Shown: piece after piece, positions 15,097-23,385 of the stretch | Layout of the letters: each line of letters opens with the position of its first letter | Position numbering within the stretch: the first letter of the stretch is position 1 | Origin: an uncultured Eubacteriales bacterium | GTDB lineage: Bacteria; Bacillota; Clostridia; Oscillospirales; Oscillospiraceae | Direction of reading: 5' to 3' | Assembly: GCA_900553805.1 (NCBI GenBank) | Contig: USEU01000026.1 | Span: 1 to 26,331, forward strand | Length of the DNA stretch: 26,331 nt | Program-made: the position numbers and the translations under genes | Notes under the pieces: generated by a model | The model's input: the letters and a program-made list of their open reading frames with translations, nothing else | Told to the model about the DNA's origin: nothing | Databases searched by the model: none

Positions 15097-15144
15097 TTGT
15101 CCAGTTTGCTCTGTTTCCGTATTATATGAGTGTAAGGGCCTTAC
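15097..15144 (+). promoter_or_regulatory. Promoter and operator-like dyad of the sigma factor operon
   Basis: -35 TTGTCC (15097-15102), 17-base spacer, -10 TATTAT (15120-15125). Immediately downstream, over the expected start site, lies the inverted repeat GTAAGG-G-CCTTAC (15132-15144), well placed for a repressor. Which factor binds is unknown. Confidence 0.55.
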
Positions 15145-15163
15145 GAACAAAGGAGTGAATCAT

Positions 15164-15724
15164 TTGGAAGATACGCAGATCATTTCTCTGTACTTTTCCC
15201 GGTCGGAGGGGGCAATTTCGGAAACGTCCCAAAAATACGGCAGCTACTTAAAAACCATCGCCTGCAATCTCCTGCCCAGCGCGCAGGACGCGGAGGAGGT
15301 CCTCAACGATGTCTATCTGGCCGCCTGGAACACCATTCCCCCCAAGCGTCCTCCTGTCCTGAAATATTACCTGTCCCGGATCGTCCGGAATCTCTGCTTC
15401 AAGCGGCTGGACTACCTGACAGCGGAGAAACGTCAGGGGAACGGCGCTGTGCTCCTGTCCGAGCTGGAGGAGTGCATTCCCGACGAAGGCAGGGACGTGG
15501 AGCAGGCGCTGGAAATCAAGGAGCTGGGGAAAAGCCTGAACGGCTTCCTGGCCACGCTGAATGCGGACGACCGAAGGCTGTTTCTTTCCCGGTATTACGA
15601 AGCCATGACCGCGCCCCAGATCGCGGAAAAATACGGCTGCTCTGCCCGGCAGGTGAAATACCGGCTGGAAAAGCTGCGAAAGGAACTGAAGCGGGCACTG
15701 GAAAAGGAGGGAATTTGCCCATGA
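15164..15724 (+). CDS. RNA polymerase sigma factor, sigma-70/ECF type
   Basis: A 186-residue alternative sigma factor. Region 2 is at about 20-90, with SAQDAEEVLNDVYLAAWNTI as the conserved 2.2-like helix. Region 4 is at about 129-180, with the helix-turn-helix APQIAEKYGCSARQVKYRLE. No region 1 or 3 domain is seen, consistent with the ECF-like class. The start is taken as TTG at 15164-15166, eight bases after AAAGGAG. A GTG at 15155 would lie inside that ribosome site and can be excluded. Its stop overlaps the ATG of the following membrane protein, the arrangement typical of a sigma factor and its anti-sigma partner. The signal it answers to and its regulon cannot be told. Confidence 0.85.
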   Translation: MEDTQIISLYFSRSEGAISETSQKYGSYLKTIACNLLPSAQDAEEVLNDVYLAAWNTIPPKRPPVLKYYLSRIVRNLCFKRLDYLTAEKRQGNGAVLLSELEECIPDEGRDVEQALEIKELGKSLNGFLATLNADDRRLFLSRYYEAMTAPQIAEKYGCSARQVKYRLEKLRKELKRALEKEGICP

Positions 15725-16461
15725 AAGCAACGGACTTGGCAAAGGCGCTGAGCGAAATTGATGATGCGTATCTTGCAGAACTGGACACATCAGAAAAGGA
15801 GCTTATTACCATGAAAAACAGGAAAAGAATCTCCCGCATTCTCATCGCGGCGGCGGTTATCTGCCTTTTGACCGTCACAGCCTTTGCGGCGGAGCAGGTG
15901 CGGGTCCATTCGTTTACCAACAGAGGCCAGGAATACCAGGAAAGCTATGAGGCGCTGGAGCAGGCCATAGAAAAGGTCGGATTCAAGCTGAATCTCCCGG
16001 AAGAATTCAGCAGTGGCTTCCGATTTAAGGATGTGCGGACAGGTGAGGTCGTGGGAGATGACGGTAACGGCAACCAGGTACTCACGTTCATGGATTTGCG
16101 TGTAAACTATGAAAATAGCCAGGGGCAGCAGGTGGGCTTCTACGCAATTCCAAACCTGGGAGATGCTGTCACGGAGGATGAGCGTATCCCCATTGCATCC
16201 AAGGCTATCGGAGAAATCACACTGAATTATTACGTTGACCACTATATATTTGTCCCGGAGGGGTATAAGCTCTCTGAGGAAGAGCAGGAATGGGCGCAGC
16301 AGCCCGGCAATTACATCTCCTTTGGTGCCGATGCAGTGGAGGAGCAAGCTTTCGCTTCCCTGACATGGATAACCCCCGACAGCAAATTCTCCTTCACGGA
16401 GATGGGCACCTCCATCGCCCCGGATGTGCTCTTTGCCATGGCAGAGGAAATTATCCAGTGA
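15721..16461 (+). CDS. Membrane-anchored putative anti-sigma factor
   Basis: A 246-residue protein whose ATG (15721) overlaps the sigma-factor stop as ATGA; AAAAGGAGG lies about ten bases upstream. The first 37 residues are polar and cytoplasmic (MKATDLAKALSEIDDAYLAE), fitting a sigma-binding segment. One membrane helix lies at about 38-57 (RISRILIAAAVICLLTVTAF), and about 190 residues lie outside. The exported part resembles DUF4367/DUF4179-type domains often fused to clostridial anti-sigma factors, but I cannot assign it firmly. The role as regulator of the adjacent sigma factor is inferred from coupling and topology. No zinc-binding HxxxCxxC anti-sigma motif is visible. The gene ends about 65 bases before a strong hairpin. 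Confidence 0.72.
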   Translation: MKATDLAKALSEIDDAYLAELDTSEKELITMKNRKRISRILIAAAVICLLTVTAFAAEQVRVHSFTNRGQEYQESYEALEQAIEKVGFKLNLPEEFSSGFRFKDVRTGEVVGDDGNGNQVLTFMDLRVNYENSQGQQVGFYAIPNLGDAVTEDERIPIASKAIGEITLNYYVDHYIFVPEGYKLSEEEQEWAQQPGNYISFGADAVEEQAFASLTWITPDSKFSFTEMGTSIAPDVLFAMAEEIIQ

Positions 16462-16519
16462 AATGCGTGGAAAATGGTTTTTGATACTATTTCCCCAATG
16501 AAATGACCACCTTTTCGGC

Positions 16520-16558
16520 GAAAAAGCAACGGCATTTGGCTTTGGTCAAATGCCGTTG
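16520..16558. terminator. Hairpin after the sigma/anti-sigma operon, terminator-like on the minus strand
   Basis: Perfect 12-bp stem, CAACGGCATTTG (16527-16538) with CAAATGCCGTTG (16547-16558), and an 8-base loop. On the plus strand no T-run follows, so it may act as a weak terminator or 3' stabiliser. On the minus strand it is followed by CTTTTT, a proper intrinsic terminator form, although no minus-strand gene is seen upstream of it. Confidence 0.6.
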
Positions 16559-16612
16559 TGCGTTCAATCTGCAAGAAACAGCTGGAATCCATTCTAGGAG
16601 GTACATTATAAT

Positions 16613-17350
16613 ATGAAGAAAGCACACGACATCTTATTGCTTACGCTTTTACTATGTTTCGTTCTCATGGGGTGTGGAAAAAAGGAAGAACGCTTGAATA
16701 CCGCAACGGAAGCTGCTGAGACGGGAACAACGGCCTCTGCTGCCGAGGGGGAGAACCTTTCAGCGCTTCCCTACAAGCCAGGGCGGATGGGCCTTTACGT
16801 GATGGCAGATCCAGAGATAGAGGCCGACTCGGAGGTGCTGGACAGCATCAGCTTTGATGCAACGGACGGGTCGGTGGACTTGAACCGCTACCATGTTTCC
16901 AATCGTCAGCATGATTTGGTCAAGAACGGAATGCAAGTAGGAGGATTCATCCTGATTGACATTCCAAAGGAAATGCTGACCGATGCGGCGGAAAGCTTTG
17001 ACGGATTCAAAGCACTGGCAGAATATGTTGGGAAAAAAGTCCTTCCGGATGTATATCCTGGTAAAGCCATCATTGGCGGCGGCGGTCATACCACAGGCGG
17101 CGACAATAACAGCTTTGTGGTGATTAGCTATCAAATGGGGGAGGGCATGAGTAAAGCGCAGCAATGGCACCAAATCTATGTAGGTGAAAAATACTGCTAT
17201 GATTTTTGGTATGACCAAACGTGGTTTTACGACGAAGGAGCCATTATGAAAAGCCTTTCTGCGGAAGACATTAAACCGGAATGGAACCGAGAAGCTGTTT
17301 TCCGCTGGACCGTAGAAGAAGTACAGGAACAGGGAAAATTTGTGTTCTGA
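16613..17350 (+). CDS. Lipoprotein of unknown function
   Basis: A 245-residue predicted lipoprotein: signal MKKAHDILLLTLLLCFVLMG with lipobox LMGC, Cys21 as the lipidated residue. A Glu/Ala/Thr-rich linker runs to about residue 50. The rest (about 52-245) is one globular domain with no motif I recognise; it has GRMGLYVMADPEIEAD near its start and a glycine-rich IIGGGGHTTGGDN in the middle. TAGGAGG lies upstream of the ATG. It follows the sigma/anti-sigma pair in the same direction but beyond a strong hairpin. It may be part of the same regulated locus or separate; no promoter was convincing. Function unknown. Confidence 0.8.
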   Translation: MKKAHDILLLTLLLCFVLMGCGKKEERLNTATEAAETGTTASAAEGENLSALPYKPGRMGLYVMADPEIEADSEVLDSISFDATDGSVDLNRYHVSNRQHDLVKNGMQVGGFILIDIPKEMLTDAAESFDGFKALAEYVGKKVLPDVYPGKAIIGGGGHTTGGDNNSFVVISYQMGEGMSKAQQWHQIYVGEKYCYDFWYDQTWFYDEGAIMKSLSAEDIKPEWNREAVFRWTVEEVQEQGKFVF

Positions 17351-17357
17351 GGGGAAG

Positions 17358-17386
17358 TTGAAACCTGTAACGCTATTTGTTATAGT
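17358..17386 (+). promoter_or_regulatory. Sigma-A promoter of the methyltransferase gene
   Basis: -35 TTGAAA (17358-17363), 17-base spacer, -10 TATAGT (17381-17386), beginning eight bases after the lipoprotein stop. The leader is about 40 bases. It is nearly identical in its boxes to the promoter at 602-630. Confidence 0.7.
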
Positions 17387-17432
17387 ATATAAAAGCGCGG
17401 ACAAATGACGCCTATGAACGGAGGAACGGAAA

Positions 17433-18107
17433 ATGGGAACAGATGACAGAAAATACTACACCGCCTATGAGGAACGCTACAAAACGGCGCACGCACAGGG
17501 CGTGAGCTGGGCAAGCAGCGTAAGTACGCCCATTGTAATGGAGGTAATCGACAAGTATGGCATCAGTCACAGCCAGCGTCTCCTGGAAATTGGATGCGGC
17601 GAAGGCAGAGATTCCAGAACGGTGCTGGAACACGGCTTTCAGTTGACAGCAACTGATATTTCGAGCGAAGCGATTGCATACTGCAAAGAGAAAATGCCGG
17701 AATATGAAAATCAATTCAGCGTGTTGGACTGCCTTTCCGACGAACTGGACGAAAAATTCGATTTTCTCTTTGCCATCGCTGTTGTCCATATGCTTGTGCC
17801 TGACGAGGACAGAGACGGCTTTTATGGGTTCATCCGCAGCCATTTGACGGCAGGCGGAATTGCGTTGATCTGCACAATGGGCGACGGTGAAGTTGAACGG
17901 CAAAGCGATATTCGGTCGGCATTTACATTGCAGGAACGGGATCACGAATCCGGCAAGATGATGGTGGCGGGAACGTCATGCAGAATGGTATCGTGGAATA
18001 CCTTTGAAAAGGAATTATCCCGAAACGGATTTACCATCCTTGAGAAAGGAATGACCAGTTCCCTCCCGGATTTTAACAGTCTCATGTATGCGGTTGTCAG
18101 GGGATAA
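17433..18107 (+). CDS. Class I SAM-dependent methyltransferase
   Basis: A 224-residue methyltransferase with a Rossmann-type fold. Motif I is LLEIGCGEGRDS (50-61), the ribose-binding acidic residue is D75 in TATDIS, and motif II/III-like segments are FDFLFAIAVVHML (109-121) and GGIALICTMG. The N-terminal MGTDDRKYYTAYEERYKTAH is typical of small-molecule or stand-alone methyltransferases of the UbiE/Methyltransf_11-25 type. The start has ACGGAGG nine bases before the ATG. The acceptor molecule cannot be deduced. The gene has its own promoter and a shared terminator, so it is probably functionally separate from the lipoprotein before it. Confidence 0.88.
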   Translation: MGTDDRKYYTAYEERYKTAHAQGVSWASSVSTPIVMEVIDKYGISHSQRLLEIGCGEGRDSRTVLEHGFQLTATDISSEAIAYCKEKMPEYENQFSVLDCLSDELDEKFDFLFAIAVVHMLVPDEDRDGFYGFIRSHLTAGGIALICTMGDGEVERQSDIRSAFTLQERDHESGKMMVAGTSCRMVSWNTFEKELSRNGFTILEKGMTSSLPDFNSLMYAVVRG

Positions 18108-18112
18108 AGGAA

Positions 18113-18149
18113 AAACAGTCACAGCAGCGAAAAACTGCTGTGACTGTTT
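18113..18149. terminator. Bidirectional terminator between methyltransferase and M18 genes
   Basis: Perfect 15-bp stem, AAACAGTCACAGCAG (18113-18127) with CTGCTGTGACTGTTT (18135-18149), loop of seven bases. T-rich sequence lies on both exits (TTTGCTCTTTT on plus, GTTTTTCC on minus). Confidence 0.88.
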
Positions 18150-18177
18150 GCTCTTTTACGGGTCGTCGCGCGTCAAA

Positions 18178-19563
18178 TCAAGCCAGGTAGATGGCCTTGC
18201 AGCCCAGCATGGTCATGTAGCAGTCCAGCTTGCTGACCAGCTCCATGGGAGCGTGCATGTTCAGCACGGGGACGCCCGCGTCCACGGTGACGATGTTGCG
18301 ATTGGCCATGTAGGCGGCCACGGTGCCGCCGCCGCCCTGATCGACCTTGCCCAGGGTCGCGATCTGCCACAGCACGCCGTTGTCCTCAAAGGTCTTGCGC
18401 ACATGGAGCATGGCCTCGGCGGAGGCGTCGGACGCGCCGCCCTTGCCCCGCGCGCCGGTATACTTGCAGATGCTGATGCCGTAGTTCAGGGCGGAGTTGT
18501 TCCGCTTGTCGCAGGTTTCGGGGAAATTGGGGTCAAAAGCGTTGGAAACGTCGGCGGACAGGCAGAAGGAGTTGGCAAAGCAATGGCTCAGCTTCACGCC
18601 CTGGCCGTCGCACAGGATCTCCATGAAGTACTCAAAGGCGTGGCTCTGCATACCGCTGATGCCCACGGAGCCGATCTCCTCCTTGTCGGCCAGGATGCAC
18701 ACGGCGGTATGAGTGGGCGTCTCCAGGTCGAAGATCGGCTCCAGCTCGGCGTAGGCGCACACCCGGTCGTCGTGGCCATAGGCGGCCAGCAGGCTGCGAT
18801 CCAGGCCCACCTCCCGGCTCTTACCGGCGGGGACGATGGTCAGCTCGGCGCTGCGGAAGTCGTCCTCCACCATGCCGTACTTCTCGTTGAGCAGCTTCAT
18901 CACATTCAGCTTCACCAGGTCGGCGCCCTCGCCCTCCAGCGGCTCGGAGCCAAGGATCACATTCAGCTGCTCACCGGCGATCACCTCGCTGGCGGTCTTG
19001 CGCATCTGGTCGCCTGCCAGGTGGATCAGCAGGTCGGAAACCATCAGGATGGGGTCGTTCTCATCCTCGCCGATGGTCAAGGTGACGGTGGTGCCGTCCT
19101 TGCGGCACACAACGCCGTGAATGGCCAGCGGCACGCAGGTCCACTGGTACTTCTTGATGCCGCCGTAGTAATGGGTCTTGAAGTAGGCGATCTCGGAGTC
19201 CTCATACAGCGGCTGGGGCTTCACGTCCATCCGGGGGGAATCCACATGGGCGGCGCAGATGTTCGCGCCCTTGCTCAGCGGCTCCTTGCCGATGACGGCG
19301 ATCATAAAGCTCTTGCCCCGGTTATTCAGGTAGATCTTGTCGCCGGGCTTCACGGTCATGCCGGGGACGGCGGGGACAAAGCCGTGCTTTTCGGCCATGG
19401 CGGTGGCCCAGGCAGTGGCCTCCCGCTCGGTCTTGCAGGCATCCATAAAGGCACGGTAGCGCAGGGCGTAGGCCTCCATCTCCTTGCGCTGCTCGGCGGT
19501 CAGCTTGCTATAGCCGTTCTTGGGCGCGCTGAGGATGGAATTGCGCAGTTCTTCAGCAGTCAT
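18178..19563 (-). CDS. M18 family aminopeptidase
   Basis: A 461-residue cytosolic metallo-aminopeptidase of family M18 (aspartyl aminopeptidase type), releasing N-terminal residues from peptides. Di-metal ligands are recognisable: H106 in CAAHVDSPR, D265 in GHDDR, the catalytic Glu pair E295-E296 in DKEEIGS, D338 in LSADVSN and H437 in NMHAPME. Length agrees with bacterial M18 enzymes (about 430-470). Clear ribosome site AAGGAG before the ATG. It is 35 bases downstream of coaE and has a promoter inside the coaE end, so it can be transcribed alone. Acidic-residue preference is a family expectation only. Confidence 0.93.
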   Translation of the reverse strand: MTAEELRNSILSAPKNGYSKLTAEQRKEMEAYALRYRAFMDACKTEREATAWATAMAEKHGFVPAVPGMTVKPGDKIYLNNRGKSFMIAVIGKEPLSKGANICAAHVDSPRMDVKPQPLYEDSEIAYFKTHYYGGIKKYQWTCVPLAIHGVVCRKDGTTVTLTIGEDENDPILMVSDLLIHLAGDQMRKTASEVIAGEQLNVILGSEPLEGEGADLVKLNVMKLLNEKYGMVEDDFRSAELTIVPAGKSREVGLDRSLLAAYGHDDRVCAYAELEPIFDLETPTHTAVCILADKEEIGSVGISGMQSHAFEYFMEILCDGQGVKLSHCFANSFCLSADVSNAFDPNFPETCDKRNNSALNYGISICKYTGARGKGGASDASAEAMLHVRKTFEDNGVLWQIATLGKVDQGGGGTVAAYMANRNIVTVDAGVPVLNMHAPMELVSKLDCYMTMLGCKAIYLA

Positions 19564-19598
19564 TTTTCTTTCTCCTTATCTATGTATATTAGGGAAAC

Positions 19599-20183
19599 TC
19601 ATGCTAACGATATTATACCGTGTGCATCCAAAAAATCAATGCACTTTTTGTGAAATTCGTCCTGGGTGCCGTCGTTTTCCAGCACCGCGCCGCAGCGCCG
19701 GCGGAACCAGGCATCGTCATGCTGGGCATTGATCCGGCTGACGGCATACTCCCGCGAGATCCCGTCCCGCCGGATCAGGCGCTTGACCCTGGCCTCCCGG
19801 GGGGCAATGACCGCCACCGTCAGGTCGCACAGCCGGTCCAGCCCGCTTTCAAACAGGGCAATGGCGTCGATGGCGGCAAGAGCCGGCTGCGGTTCCAGCC
19901 GCCGCTCCACCTCACGCCGGACGGCGGCATGGGTGATAGCATTCAGGTCATTCAGCGCCGCCGGGTCGGCAAAGACGATCTTCCCCAGCTCCCGGCGTAC
20001 AAAGCATCCGTCCGGGAACGCGGCGGGGAACCGGGTCTCCAGCGCAGCCAGCAGGGCCGCGTCGGTTTGCAGCAGCGCATGGTAGATTTCATCGCAGTCC
20101 AGCACTTCCCCGCCCCGCGCCCGCAGCTCACGCAGCAAGGTCGTCTTGCCGCAGCCGGTGCCGCCGGTGATGCCCAGGATCAT
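19599..20183 (-). CDS. coaE: Dephospho-CoA kinase CoaE
   Basis: A 194-residue P-loop kinase catalysing the last step of coenzyme A synthesis. The P-loop is GGTGCGKT (7-14) directly after the MILGIT start strand. The conserved CDEIYH (DxDxxxH-type) follows at about residue 29-35, as do AAIDAIALFESGLDRLCD and the VKRLIRRDGIS lid region. Its ATG overlaps the stop of the upstream tsaC/sua5 gene (ATGA, 20180-20183), so the two are translationally coupled. The length is slightly below the usual 200. A promoter for the next gene is embedded in its last codons. Confidence 0.92.
   Translation of the reverse strand: MILGITGGTGCGKTTLLRELRARGGEVLDCDEIYHALLQTDAALLAALETRFPAAFPDGCFVRRELGKIVFADPAALNDLNAITHAAVRREVERRLEPQPALAAIDAIALFESGLDRLCDLTVAVIAPREARVKRLIRRDGISREYAVSRINAQHDDAWFRRRCGAVLENDGTQDEFHKKCIDFLDAHGIISLA
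19612..19639 (-). promoter_or_regulatory. Promoter of the M18 gene inside the coaE 3' end
   Basis: Minus strand: -35 TTGATT (19634-19639), 16-base spacer, perfect -10 TATAAT (19612-19617). The start near 19605 gives a leader of about 40 bases. It suggests the peptidase can be expressed independently of the operon. Confidence 0.6.
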
Positions 20184-21214
20184 TCCTCCGCCTCCGCGTC
20201 CACGATGTGGAAGGCCGCCGCCTTTTTCAGCCGGTTCTGCACCGCATAGGCCACGCCGCCGCCCACGGGGCAGCGGGCATAGACCTGGTGAATGCGCGCG
20301 TCGTCCAGCTCCCGCAGGGCGGAGAACAGCCCGGCACTCAGGGTATTCACGTCGGATTCCTTTCCATAGGACAGGGGAGCGCAGTCGGCGTACAGGGGCA
20401 GCTCTTCGTCAAAGCACAGCACCCGGTCGCCGGGGGCGAAGTGATCGTGGATGTACCGGGCCGCCTTTTCCCGGCTCCCAGCCACGATGACCACCGGCTC
20501 CGCCGGGGCATAGTGGCGGTACTTCATGCCGGGAGCCTTCACCACAGCGTCCTTATCGATCTGGGCGGTGACGGCCTTATCCACCACCAGGTCACCCAGC
20601 ACCGCCGTCAGCTGCTCCGGGGTGATCCCGCCGGGGCGCAGCAGCCGGGGGCGATCCTCCGTCAGGTCCACAATGGTGGATTCCACCCCCACCCGGCAGG
20701 GGCCGTCGTCCACGATGGCGTCGATGTTGCCGTCGTGGTCGTGGAGCACGTGCTGGGCGGTGGTGGTGGAGGGCTTGCCGGAGAGGTTGGCCGATGGAGC
20801 CGCAATGGGCACCCCGGACAGGCGGATGATCTGCCGGGTGATTTCGCTGTCCGGGCAGCGGACAGCAACGGTATCCAGCCCCGCCGTGGTGCGGCGGGGA
20901 ACGATATCCCGGGCGGGCAGCACCATGGTCAGGGGGCCGGGCCAGAACTCCTCCGCCAGCGCATAGGCCGCCGGGGGAATATCATGGCAAAAGTTTTCCA
21001 TCTCCTCGGGCTGGGCCACATGGAGGATCAGGGGATTGTCCTGCGGGCGACCCTTGGCCTGAAATATCCTGGCCACAGCCTGCTCATCCAGCCCGTTGGC
21101 TCCCAGACCATACACCGTCTCGGTGGGAATGCCCACCAGGCCGCCCCGGCGGATGATTTCAGCGGCGCGGGGCGCGGCGGCGGGATCGGAGGCAGAAAGA
21201 AGAAGCGTTTTCAT
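20180..21214 (-). CDS. Threonylcarbamoyl-AMP synthase, Sua5 type
   Basis: A 344-residue enzyme making threonylcarbamoyl-AMP from threonine, bicarbonate and ATP, the first step of the t6A37 tRNA modification. The YrdC domain (about 8-195) shows TETVYGLGA (31-39), KGRPQDNPL (54-62), SANLSG (141-146) and STIVD (179-183). The linker APGMKYRHYAP (227-237) and a C-terminal Sua5 domain make it the long Sua5 form rather than the short TsaC. The start at 21212-21214 follows GAGGT; an open extension to 21280 crosses a strong hairpin and is rejected. Coupled to coaE by ATGA overlap. Confidence 0.93.
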   Translation of the reverse strand: MKTLLLSASDPAAAPRAAEIIRRGGLVGIPTETVYGLGANGLDEQAVARIFQAKGRPQDNPLILHVAQPEEMENFCHDIPPAAYALAEEFWPGPLTMVLPARDIVPRRTTAGLDTVAVRCPDSEITRQIIRLSGVPIAAPSANLSGKPSTTTAQHVLHDHDGNIDAIVDDGPCRVGVESTIVDLTEDRPRLLRPGGITPEQLTAVLGDLVVDKAVTAQIDKDAVVKAPGMKYRHYAPAEPVVIVAGSREKAARYIHDHFAPGDRVLCFDEELPLYADCAPLSYGKESDVNTLSAGLFSALRELDDARIHQVYARCPVGGGVAYAVQNRLKKAAAFHIVDAEAEE

Positions 21215-21236
21215 TTTACATACCTCAAATGGGCAA

Positions 21237-21269
21237 TCAGCGCAGCTGCCAAACGAACAGCTGCGCTGA
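21237..21269. other. Strong hairpin between tpiA and tsaC/sua5
   Basis: Perfect 12-bp inverted repeat, TCAGCGCAGCTG (21237-21248) and CAGCTGCGCTGA (21258-21269), with a 9-base loop. No T-run follows on the minus strand (ATTGCCC), so it is not a standard terminator. It could be an attenuating or mRNA-stabilising stem separating the glycolytic genes from the tRNA-modification part. Confidence 0.6.
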
Positions 21270-21305
21270 AAGCATTTCAAAATTCGGAGCGCCGGACGCA
21301 GCCGC

Positions 21306-22082
21306 TTACGCGGTGGGCTGGTTCGCAGCGTTGATGATCTCCACGAACTTCTCGGGCACCAGGGAAGCGCCGCCGATCAGTCCGCCGTCAATGTCGGGCT
21401 GCGCCAGCAGCTCGAAGGCGTTCTTCTCGTTCATGGAGCCGCCGTACAGGATGGAGATGGCGCGGGCATTCTTGGAGGAGTACAGCTTGCGCACCACGGC
21501 ACGGATGTTCTCGCAGACCTCCTGGGCCTGCTCGGGGGTGGCGGTACGGCCGGTGCCGATGGCCCAGATGGGTTCATAGGCAATGATGACCCGGCGGATC
21601 TTCTCCTCGGACACGCCGTTCAGGCCCAGCTTGATCTGCATGGCGATCCACTCGTCGGTAATGCCGGCTTCCCGCTGCTCCAGGGTCTCGCCGCAGCACA
21701 TGATGGGCACCAGGCCGGCGTCCAGCGCCGCCAGGACCTTGGCATTGATATCGGCGTCAGTCTCGCCCATGGCGCGGCGCTCAGAGTGGCCGATGATGAC
21801 GTACTTGCAGCCGGCGTCCACCAGCATATTGGTCGCGATCTCGCCGGTATATGCGCCGGAGGCTTTGGCGTTGCAATTCTCGGCGCCGATGCCCACCCGA
21901 GTCTCACGCATGGCGCGGACGGCGGCGGGGATGCAGACGGCAGGCACACACAGCGCCACGTCGCACCAGCGGCCCTTGGGCATAATGGCCTTCAGCTTGG
22001 CCATGAACTCCTTGGTCTCGGAGGGAGTCTTATTCATCTTCCAGTTGCCGGCAATGACGGTCTTGCGGTATTTTCTGTTCAT
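21306..22082 (-). CDS. tpiA: Triosephosphate isomerase
   Basis: A 258-residue glycolytic enzyme interconverting dihydroxyacetone phosphate and glyceraldehyde 3-phosphate. Catalytic residues: N13 and K15 in GNWKMN, H99 in IGHSERR, E170 in AYEPIWAIGTG, and the phosphate-gripping GGSMN near the end. Length is typical (about 250). The frame is open far upstream, across the spacer into pgk, but the ATG at 22080-22082 is chosen because AGGAGA precedes it and the family begins with RKTVIAGNWKMN. It is 89 bases after pgk, with its own probable promoter in between. Confidence 0.96.
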   Translation of the reverse strand: MNRKYRKTVIAGNWKMNKTPSETKEFMAKLKAIMPKGRWCDVALCVPAVCIPAAVRAMRETRVGIGAENCNAKASGAYTGEIATNMLVDAGCKYVIIGHSERRAMGETDADINAKVLAALDAGLVPIMCCGETLEQREAGITDEWIAMQIKLGLNGVSEEKIRRVIIAYEPIWAIGTGRTATPEQAQEVCENIRAVVRKLYSSKNARAISILYGGSMNEKNAFELLAQPDIDGGLIGGASLVPEKFVEIINAANQPTA

Positions 22083-22118
22083 TGTAAAAATTCTCCTATA
22101 TCTAAGTATCATTCGTTG

Positions 22119-22148
22119 ATGATATGGTTTCACATTGGGGACTGACAA
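22119..22148 (-). promoter_or_regulatory. Internal promoter before tpiA
   Basis: Minus strand: -35 TTGTCA (22143-22148), 18-base spacer, -10 TATCAT (22119-22124), in the pgk-tpiA spacer. It would allow tpiA and following genes to be transcribed apart from pgk. Confidence 0.5.
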
Positions 22149-22171
22149 TTCCGGGAAAAAAGGCCGCCTGA

Positions 22172-23371
22172 TTACTTGTCCTGCAGGCAGGCGATGCCGG
22201 GCAGCTCCAGGCCCTCCAGGAACTCCAGGGAAGCGCCGCCGCCGGTGGAGATGTGGGTGATCTTGTCGGCAAAGCCCAGTTGCTCGCAGGCCGCCGCGGA
22301 ATCGCCGCCGCCCACGATGGTCACGGCATCGGAATCCGCCAGCGCCTGTGCCACGGCAATGGTGCCCTTGGCCAGGGTGGGATTCTCGAACACGCCCATG
22401 GGGCCGTTCCAAACCACGGTCTTGGCGGACTTGGCAGCCTCAGCGAACAGAGCGCGGGTCTTCTCGCCGATGTCCAGGCCCATCTTATCGGCAGGGATGG
22501 CATCGGAGGGAACGGTCTCAACGCTGATCTCGCCGTCGATGGGATCGGGGAAAGCGGAGGCGACCACGGTGTCGATGGGCAGCAGCAGCTTGACGCCCTT
22601 GGCCTCGGCCTTGGCCATCATTTCCTTGCAGTAGTCGATCTTCTCATTGTCCAGCAGGGAGGTGCCCACGCTGTAACCCTTGGCAGCCAGGAAGGTATAG
22701 GCCATGCCGCCGCCGATGATCAGGGTGTCCACCTTCTCCAGCAGATTGTTGATCACGTTCAGCTTGTCGGAGACCTTCGCGCCGCCCAGGATGGCGACGA
22801 AGGGGCGCTCGGGGTTGGCCAGGGCCTTGCCCATGATGGAAACTTCCTTGTTCACCAGGAAGCCGCACACGGCGGGCAGGTAGTCGGCCACACCGGCGGT
22901 AGAGGAATGCGCGCGGTGCGCAGTACCGAAAGCATCGTTGACAAAGATGTCAGCCATGCTGGCCAGCGCCTTGCTCAGCTCGGGATCATTCTTGGTCTCG
23001 CCCTTTTCAAAGCGGGTGTTCTCCAGCATCATCACGTCGCCGTCCTTCAGGGCAGCGGCCTTTGCCTTGGCATCCTCACCGGCCACGTCGGCAGCCATGA
23101 TGACGGGCTTGCCCAGCAGCTCGCTGATGCGGTCGGCAACCACCTTCAGGCTCAGCTCCGGCTTCCACTCTCCCTTGGGCTTGCCCATGTGGGAGCACAG
23201 GATGACCTTCGCGCCGTGGTTGACCAGATACTCAATGGTGGGCATGGCAGCGACGATCCGCTTGTCGGAAGTGATCTTGCCGTTCTTGGTGGGGACGTTG
23301 AAATCGCAGCGGCACAGCACGCGCTTGCCGGCAACATCGATATCCTCAATGGACTTCTTGTTGTAATTCAT
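22172..23371 (-). CDS. pgk: Phosphoglycerate kinase
   Basis: A 399-residue glycolytic kinase transferring phosphate from 1,3-bisphosphoglycerate to ADP. Diagnostic parts: the N-terminal substrate segment [11 protein letters not shown] (17-27), SHMGKPKG, the middle [22 protein letters not shown], and the nucleotide-site [10 protein letters not shown] near the C-terminus. Full length for the family (about 390-400). It starts 14 bases after trmL, so the two are almost certainly on one transcript. No gap (GAPDH) gene is next to it, unlike many Bacillota gap-pgk-tpi operons. Confidence 0.97.
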   Translation of the reverse strand: MNYNKKSIEDIDVAGKRVLCRCDFNVPTKNGKITSDKRIVAAMPTIEYLVNHGAKVILCSHMGKPKGEWKPELSLKVVADRISELLGKPVIMAADVAGEDAKAKAAALKDGDVMMLENTRFEKGETKNDPELSKALASMADIFVNDAFGTAHRAHSSTAGVADYLPAVCGFLVNKEVSIMGKALANPERPFVAILGGAKVSDKLNVINNLLEKVDTLIIGGGMAYTFLAAKGYSVGTSLLDNEKIDYCKEMMAKAEAKGVKLLLPIDTVVASAFPDPIDGEISVETVPSDAIPADKMGLDIGEKTRALFAEAAKSAKTVVWNGPMGVFENPTLAKGTIAVAQALADSDAVTIVGGGDSAAACEQLGFADKITHISTGGGASLEFLEGLELPGIACLQDK

Positions 23372-23385
23372 AATAATTCCTCCGT

